A DNA stretch of 64,000 nt from Halichondria panicea (Eukaryota; Porifera; Demospongiae; Suberitida; Halichondriidae). The stretch covers positions 287,501-351,500 of the forward strand of contig NC_087377.1 of the NCBI RefSeq assembly GCF_963675165.1, in the 5' to 3' direction. The stretch's first letter is position 1. Every line of letters starts with the position of its first letter. The notes under the pieces were generated by a model that saw only the letters and a program-made list of their open reading frames with translations, made no database searches and was not told the origin of the DNA. The position numbers and the translations under genes are program-made. Below are positions 57,833-64,000 of this stretch, in pieces.

Positions 57833-60800
57833 AATAGTTTTACGTTCCCGTGAGTGGGTTCAATTCACTAGCAATAGTTTTGCGTTCCCGTGAGTGGGTT
57901 CAATTCACTAGCAATAGTTTTGCGTTCCCGTGAGTGGGTTCAATTCACTAGCAATAGTTTTGCCGTGAGTGCATGGGTTCAATTCACTAGCAATAGTTTT
58001 ACTTTCCCGTGAGTGGGTTCAATTCACTAGCAATAGTTTTACGTTCCCGTGAGTGGGTTCAATTCACTAGCAATAGTTTTACTTTCCTGTGAGTGGGTTC
58101 AATTCACTAGCAATAGTTTTACGTTCCCGTGAGTGGGTTCAATTCACTAGCAATAGTTTTGCGTTCTTGTGAGTGGGTTCAATTCACTAGCAATAGTTTT
58201 GCGTTTTCGTGGGTGGGTTCAATTCACTAGCAATAGTTTTACGTTCCCGTGAGTGGGTTCAATTGACTAGCAATAGTTTTGCGTTCCCGTGAGTGGGTTC
58301 AATTCACTAGCAATAGTTTTGCGTTCCCGTGGGTGGGTTCAATTCACTAGCAATAGTTTTACGTTCCCGTGAGTGGGTTCAATTCACTAGCAATTGTTTT
58401 ACGTTCCCGTGAGTGGGTTCAATTCACTAGCAATAGTTTTAAGTTCCCGTGAGTGGTCACTAGCAATAGTTTTGCGTTCCCGTGGGTGGGTTCAATTCAC
58501 TAGCAATAGTTTTAAGTTCTTGTGAGTGGTCATTAGCAATAGTTTTGCGTTCCCGTGAGTGGGTTCAATTCACTAGCAATAGTTTTGCGTTCCCGTGGGT
58601 GGGTTCAATTCACTAGCAATAGTTTTGCGTTCTCGTGAGTGGGTTCAATTCACTAGCAATAGTTTTGCATTCCCTTGAGTGGGTTTAATTCACTAGCAAT
58701 AGTTTTACGTTCCCGTGAGTGGGTTCAATTCACTAGCAATAGTTTTAAGTTCCCGTGAGTGGGTTCAATTCACTAGCAATAGTTTTGCGTTCCCGTGGGT
58801 GGGTTCAATTCACTAGCAATAGTTTTTCGTTCCCGTGAGTGGGTTCAATTCACTAGCAATAGTTTTGCGTTCCCGTGGGTGGGTTCAATTCACTAGCAAT
58901 AGTTTTGTGTTCCCGTGGGTGGGTTCAATTCACCAGCAATAGTTTTACGTTCCCGTGAGTGGGTTCAATTCACTAGCAATAGTTTTAAGTTCTCGTGAGT
59001 GGTCACTAGCAACAGTTTTGCGTTCCCGTGGGTGGGTTCAATTCACTAGCAATAGTTTTGCGTTCCCGTGGGTGGGTTCAATTCACTAGCAATAGTTTTG
59101 CGTTTCCGTGGGTGGGTTCAATTCACTAGCAATAGTTTTAAGTTCCCGTGAGTGGTCACTAGCAATAGTTTTGCGTTCCCGTGGATGGGTTCAATTCACT
59201 AGCAATAGTTTTGCGTTCTTGTGAGTGGGTTCAATTCACTAGCAATAGTTTTGGTTCAATTCACTAGCAATAGTTTTACGTTCCCGTGAGTGGGTTCAAT
59301 TCACTAGCAATAGTTTTGCGTTCCCGTGGGTGGGTTCAATTCACTAGCAATAGTTTTGCGTTCCCGTGGGTGGGTTCAATTCACTAGCAATAGTTTTACG
59401 TTCCCGTGAGTGGGTTCAATTCACTAGCAATAGTTTTAAGTTCCCGTGAGTGGTCACTAGCAATAGTTTTGCGTTCCCATGAGTGGGTTCAATTCACTAG
59501 CAATAGTTTTGCGTTCCCGTGGGTGGGTTCAATTCACTAGCAATAGTTTTAAGTTCTTGTGAGTGGTCATTAGCAATAGTTTTGCGTTCCCATGAGTGGG
59601 TTCAATTCACTAGCAATAGTTTTGCATTCCCGTGGGTGGGTTCAATTCACTAGCAATAGTTTTAAGTTCTCGTGAGTGGTCACTAGCAATAGTTTTGCGT
59701 TCCCGTGGGTGGGTTCAATTCACTAGCAATAGTTTTGCGTTCCCGTGGGTGGGTTCAATTCACTAGCAATAGTTTTGCGTTCCCGTGAGTGGGTTCAATT
59801 CACTAGCAATAGTTTTGCGTTCCCGTGGGTGAGTTCAATTCACTAGCAATAGTTTTACGTTCCCGTGAGTGGGTTCAATTCACTAGCAATAGTTTTGCGT
59901 TCTTGTGAGTGGGTTCAATTCACTAGCAATAGTTTTGCGTTCCCGTGAGTGGGTTCAATTCACTAGCAATAGTTTTACGTTCCCGTGAGTAGGTTCAATT
60001 CACTAGCAATAGTTTTAAGTTGCCGTGAGTGGGTTCAATTCACTAGCAATAGTTTTAAGTTGCCGTGAGTGCATGGGTTCACTTCACTAGCAATAGTTTT
60101 ACGTTCCCGTGAGTGGGTTCAATTCACTAGCAATAGTTTTACGTTCCCTATGAGTGGGTTCAATTCACTAGCAATAGTTTTGCGTTCCCGTGAGTGGGTT
60201 CAATTCACTAGCAATAGTTTTGGTTCAATTCACTAGCAATAGTTTTACGTTCCCGTGAGTGGGTTCAATTCACTAGCAATAGTTTTGCGTTCCCGTGGGT
60301 GGGTTCAATTCACTAGCAATAGTTTTGCGTTCCCGTGGGTGGGTTCAATTCACTAGCAATAGTTTTACGTTCCCGTGAGTGGGTTCAATTCACTAGCAAT
60401 AGTTTTACGTTCCCGTGAGTGGGTTCAATTCACTAGCAATAGTTTTAAGTTCCCGTGAGTGGTCACTAGCAATAGTTTTGCGTTCCCATGAGTGGGTTCA
60501 ATTCACTAGCAATAGTTTTGCGTTCCCGTGGGTGGGTTCAATTCACTAGCAATAGTTTTAAGTTCTTGTGAGTGGTCATTAGCAATAGTTTTGCGTTCCC
60601 ATGAGTGGGTTCAATTCACTAGCAATAGTTTTGCATTCCCGTGGGTGGGTTCAATTCACTAGCAATAGTTTTAAGTTCTCGTGAGTGGTCACTAGCAATA
60701 GTTTTGCGTTCCCGTGGGTGGGTTCAATTCACTAGCAATAGTTTTGCGTTCCCGTGGGTGGGTTCAATTCACTAGCAATAGTTTTGCGTTCCCGTGAGTG

Positions 60801-61352
60801 GGTTCAATTCACTAGCAATAGTTTTGCGTTCCCGTGGGTGAGTTCAATTCACTAGCAATAGTTTTACGTTCCCGTGAGTGGGTTCAATTCACTAGCAATA
60901 GTTTTGCGTTCTTGTGAGTGGGTTCAATTCACTAGCAATAGTTTTGCGTACCCGTGAGTGGGTTCAATTCACTAGCAATAGTTTTACGTTCCCGTGAGTG
61001 GGTTCAATTCACTAGCAATAGTTTTAAGTTGCCGTGAGTGGGTTCAATTCACTAGCAATAGTTTTAAGTTGCCGTGAGTGCATGGGTTCACTTCACTAGC
61101 AATAGTTTTACGTTCCCGTGAGTGGGTTCAATTCACTAGCAATAGTTTTACGTTCCCTTGAGTGGGTTCAATTCACTAGCAATAGTTTTGCGTTCCCGTG
61201 AGTGGGTTCAATTCACTAGCAATAGTTTTGCGTTCCCGTGAGTGGGTTCAATTCACTAGCAATAATTTTACGTTCCCGTGAGTGCATGGGTTCAATTCAC
61301 TAGCAATAGTTTTACGTTCCCGTGAGTGGGTTCAATTCACTGACAATAGTTT
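57833..61352. repeat. 3.5-kb array of the 40-bp satellite (array 3)
   Basis: About 88 monomers of the 33-, 40- and 44-bp classes. A deletion marker (TTTTGGTTCAATTC) at about 59,252 and 60,221 reveals a block duplication of about 970 bp. The right end (CACTGACAATAGTTTTGG) is identical to that of array 1. Confidence 0.97.
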
Positions 61353-61355
61353 TGG

Positions 61356-61475
61356 TTTTTGCGCTGTACTCCTCCCTTGCATGTGTGACTGTTTTTTGTA
61401 GTTTGTGCTTTTTGCGCTGTGCTCCTCCCTTGCAGGTGTGACTGTGTTTTGTAGTTTGTGCTTTTTGCGCTGTAC
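61356..61475. repeat. 53-bp minisatellite at the right edge of array 3
   Basis: Two to three units as at 16,492-16,612, followed by the same short CA tract (61,483-61,502). Confidence 0.9.
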
Positions 61476-61997
61476 TCCCCACACTCACACACACACACAC
61501 ACAGTGAAGGAGCCTCCATCACAACGCCAGCGATATTTCCATAGTCATGATGAGGTACGCTAGGGGGTGTGGTCTCAGCTTGTGTGTGGGTGTGTGTGTA
61601 ACTGTACATTATGCTGCATGTGAAATTGTCGTGTACTATAATTATATAAATACGACCACTTTCCCTCATCCCCCATTTCTCTGTAGGCACGCTGTTTCTT
61701 ATAATCATGGACACTGATGGGACAAGTTGAAGATAATTATTGTCAAGAAAGTAAACACAAGCCCGGCCCGTTACCAAGGAAACATGACAACATTGATCAT
61801 CATTGAAAATTTTTAGCCTATGCAGTCATAAAAATTAATATTGTTGTATTTTTTAATCTCTACTGCTAAAAATTAATTATGACCAAGAGTGCATGCGCTC
61901 TTGTTATGACATAATAATAATTATTACAATAAAAGTGGTAAAGATCATTAACTATATAAGTAATTAAGAATTATGTGTATTTTATAAACCTTACAGT

Positions 61998-62075
61998 CTC
62001 CATGAGAACCCGTGTCCTCTCACGAGATCTGATCTACTAGCCACACCCTTAACCACTAGGCCACACCCATTCTTC
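61998..62075 (-). repeat. tRNA-derived SINE-like sequence (copy C)
   Basis: It has the same A-box-like TGGCCTAGTGGTTAAG and degenerate B-box as the copy at 17,130, with one CCCC to CTCC change beside the B-box. Confidence 0.4.
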
Positions 62076-62349
62076 ACCAATCTGTGTATTATCAGGAGCT
62101 CATAAATAAGTTTAATTTTGATGACGGCTCTCTTCTGATGCTACACAGTTACAATACATTTATCATTGATAACATAGCTGGCATGTGCAATTGTGTGGAC
62201 AGACATTGACTCAACAAAGCATTCCCATCAGGTATAATTATGGTGGATAGAGTGCTAGTAGTCACCACACAAACACTAATATAATTGATAAAGAACAAAT
62301 TAAAAAATAAATGCCATCAGTCACAGTTTATAATGGCTAGAGGATATTG

Positions 62350-62535
62350 TCAGGCTAGAGTCACTTGCAATCTTCCCTTGAGGTCCTCAGCAATGTCAGC
62401 TCTACTGATAACGGGAGACTCTAGAGCTGTCAACAAGTCCTCCAGTTGTGGACCACCTTGCAACCACTCTACGAGCATGTGTGTGAAACACTTGGTGACA
62501 CTGTTGGGTCTTCTGGCATTCTCCTCAGCTATCAC
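62350..62535 (-). CDS. Last exon of a Death-domain gene (copy C), orphan
   Basis: After a CACTGCAG acceptor it encodes VIAEENARRPNSVTKCFTHM, then LVEWLQ, LTALESPVISRADIAEDLKG and a TGA. This is the C-terminal half of a Death domain with the same motif spacing as exon 12 of the Roc-COR gene. It retains the Ile-Ser missing from copy A. No partner exons are visible upstream before the duplication border at 62,979, so it may be non-functional. Confidence 0.55.
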   Translation of the reverse strand: MIAEENARRPNSVTKCFTHMLVEWLQGGPQLEDLLTALESPVISRADIAEDLKGRLQVTLA

Positions 62536-62999
62536 CTGCAGTGTACATTGTTATTATAATGACATCATTCTGCACTATCCAAGTTCTACGGTATATCGGC
62601 TGAAATTATGAATCATGTCAAGTTAATGAATTCAGTGGCCAACCAATTGCTACTAACATGCAACACAGCCACCCACACAACTAAAGAAACAAAACTACTA
62701 ACAGGGTTTCATACAGAGGGGGGGGCCTGGGATATCCCCCCCCCCTAGAAATCTGAATATTAAAGATGTCATAATAAAAATGTATGACTTTTCTCCAAAT
62801 GTCTACAATATCTCATTAGACTAGTGAAATTAATTTTATGCACACAAAAAACCATGCACCTCAGATATAACCATTCCTCAACAATTGTTCCGGGGAAGGA
62901 CCCCAGACCCCCCTCTAGACCAAGGAACAAGTACAGCAGCCATTCAGTGTTAGGTATAGTGCCAGACCATCAAACCAAAGATATAGAGCGGTTGCATCG

Positions 63000-63184
63000 A
63001 CGTCATCGCATTACGTCATAAAAAGTTTTTGGAGGACAACCTCCCGAAAATTTACATGGCGGCTGCACAGATCTCTCAGTTTAGCTTTACTCTCTTAGCA
63101 GAGAAAGCGAATTAAGCAACGTTAATAGCTATAGACGATCAAAGGACCCCTACCTGAACTGCTGCAGAGGAAATGAGTTTGATG
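63000..63184 (+). promoter_or_regulatory. Possible promoter and 5' exon
   Basis: Two CRE/ATF-like motifs (GACGTCAT and TACGTCAT) precede TTTACATGGCGGC, a YY1-like initiator with an ATG at about 63,055. The frame MAAAQISQFSFTLLAEKAN stops after 19 codons. A GTAAGC donor lies at 63,185. A gene running off the right edge is possible. From here to 63,800 I see no further coding sequence. Confidence 0.25.
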
Positions 63185-63815
63185 TAAGCTCTCATGCTTA
63201 TAAATTATCATATGAATCAGGAGTGCATCATATCATAATTATGGATAGATCTATGTCAATATCTGCTGGCTGCCTTTTAGATCTAGTCAGCAGCAGCTTT
63301 ATATGAAGTACATACACAGTACATCTAAATGATCATAATGGCAGGGGAGCATATAGCATACTTTTGTTCGGATTACCTTCTGATGTATGCACACAACACA
63401 TACAGGGTGTGCTCCTCCTCTCGATGATATGGTACAAAGATTTGGATGCTTGCTTCTGTCATCTTCTAAGCTCAATAATTAACAGTGTTGTTTTTTGTTG
63501 TCTTTTTTGTCAATCTTGAGTCAACCAACATTCATTATTGCTCGACCCATATTAAAATTACTATTAATGTTTCAGAGACGATGTCGGTAAAGGTATATAC
63601 ACTGAGCACATAATTAATACATGTACTGACACATGATAATCAATGTCAATTTTATCTTGACTTTTGTCTCCATCATTCTCTGTGTGGGAGAAATTATGTA
63701 ATTATGAGCACTCAAAGGAGGTACTGTATAATTATACGAGATGACGTGCGCCTGTGTAATTAACAAGGCAACGTAACTTAGGAAAATGATGTGCACTAGC
63801 TATAAAGTAGTAGTA

Positions 63816-63982
63816 CAGTGGAACCTCTGTGAACAAACCACCTCTGAATAAATGCCAGTTGCTATATAACGGCCAGGCACCCAGGTCCCAAATGTGTACA
63901 AAACAACCTCTCAACAAAGGCCACCTCTGTATAAGGCCAAAACATTGTTCCCATAGGTGTCCGTTATAGAGGGGTTCCACTG
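63816..63982. mobile_element. 167-bp pogo/Tigger-like MITE, TA target site
   Basis: The ends are CAGTGGAACCTCT and AGGGGTTCCACTG, with TA on both sides. Internal phrases (ACCTCTGTATAAGGCC, ACCTCTCAACAAAGGCC, ACCTCTGAATAAATGCC) repeat the terminal theme. CAGT ends with a TA target fit pogo-type elements. Confidence 0.8.
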
Positions 63983-64000
63983 TATATTACCACTCAAATA

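Larger units (their letters stand above)
61480..62979. repeat. Cassette C right part: copy of about 16,605-18,097
   Basis: Near-identical to the block right of array 1, including the SINE, Death exon, facing G/C-run repeat and the first 60 bp of the duplicated unit. It stops at GCCAGACCATCAAACC. Confidence 0.95.

Overview
The window looks like nuclear DNA of a marine invertebrate, most likely a sponge. The reasons are short GT-AG introns, an ankyrin-Roc-COR-Death protein of the kind common in early-branching animals, a NAK-family kinase, many DNA transposons and MITEs, and AT-rich intergenic DNA. No bacterial operons, rRNA or intact tRNA genes are seen. The organism call is an inference from content. 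Exons were placed by hand from splice sites, reading phase and similarity between copies.

Layout. The window is built from a cassette repeated up to three times. Cassette A runs from 1 to about 20.3 kb. It holds the first exons of an ankyrin gene (-), the C-terminal part of a NAK-type kinase gene (-), a short unidentified (+) exon pair, a 10.8-kb array of a 40-bp satellite, a block with a tRNA-like SINE and a Death-domain last exon (-), and a duplicated unit (18.04-20.32 kb). Cassette B starts at 33.2 kb with the same ankyrin, kinase, small-exon and satellite order (array 38.45-41.23 kb). Copies of the 18-20 kb unit follow at 42.8, 44.8 and 51.9 kb. Cassette C (57.2-62.98 kb) repeats the small-exon end, the satellite array and the SINE/Death block. 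The copies are near-identical outside indels, so recent segmental duplication or uncollapsed haplotypes are both possible.

The main intact gene is a 12-exon minus-strand gene spanning 34,235 to 20,939. All its exons join in phase. It encodes about 1,375 residues: about five ankyrin repeats, a Roc GTPase with an expanded Ser/Thr-rich repeat insert, COR, and two tandem Death domains. A single-base frameshift lies in a C-run near 23,484. The neighbouring kinase gene ends about 300 bp upstream of it in both cassettes.

The most unusual structure is at 45,916-51,889. One copy of the duplicated unit is split there by about 6 kb, and a sibling copy near 18,980 keeps the uninterrupted site. The insert carries two head-to-head genes 99 bp apart: a multi-exon C2H2 plus EnSpm/CACTA-like transposase (+), and a SAM-domain protein resembling the SAMD3-like families of animals (-). 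The SAM gene has two in-frame nonsense codons. A second transposase gene, Kolobok-like (54.3-57.0 kb), is broken by a 97-bp MITE with an 8-bp target duplication and by a nonsense codon. Further elements with readable ends include a 9-bp-TSD Mutator-like foldback element, a TTAA-flanked element, TA-flanked MITEs and a 740-bp TIR element.

The rest is microsatellite (long CA/TG tracts), minisatellites (53-bp, 30-bp, about 75-bp) and AT-rich sequence in which I see no genes.
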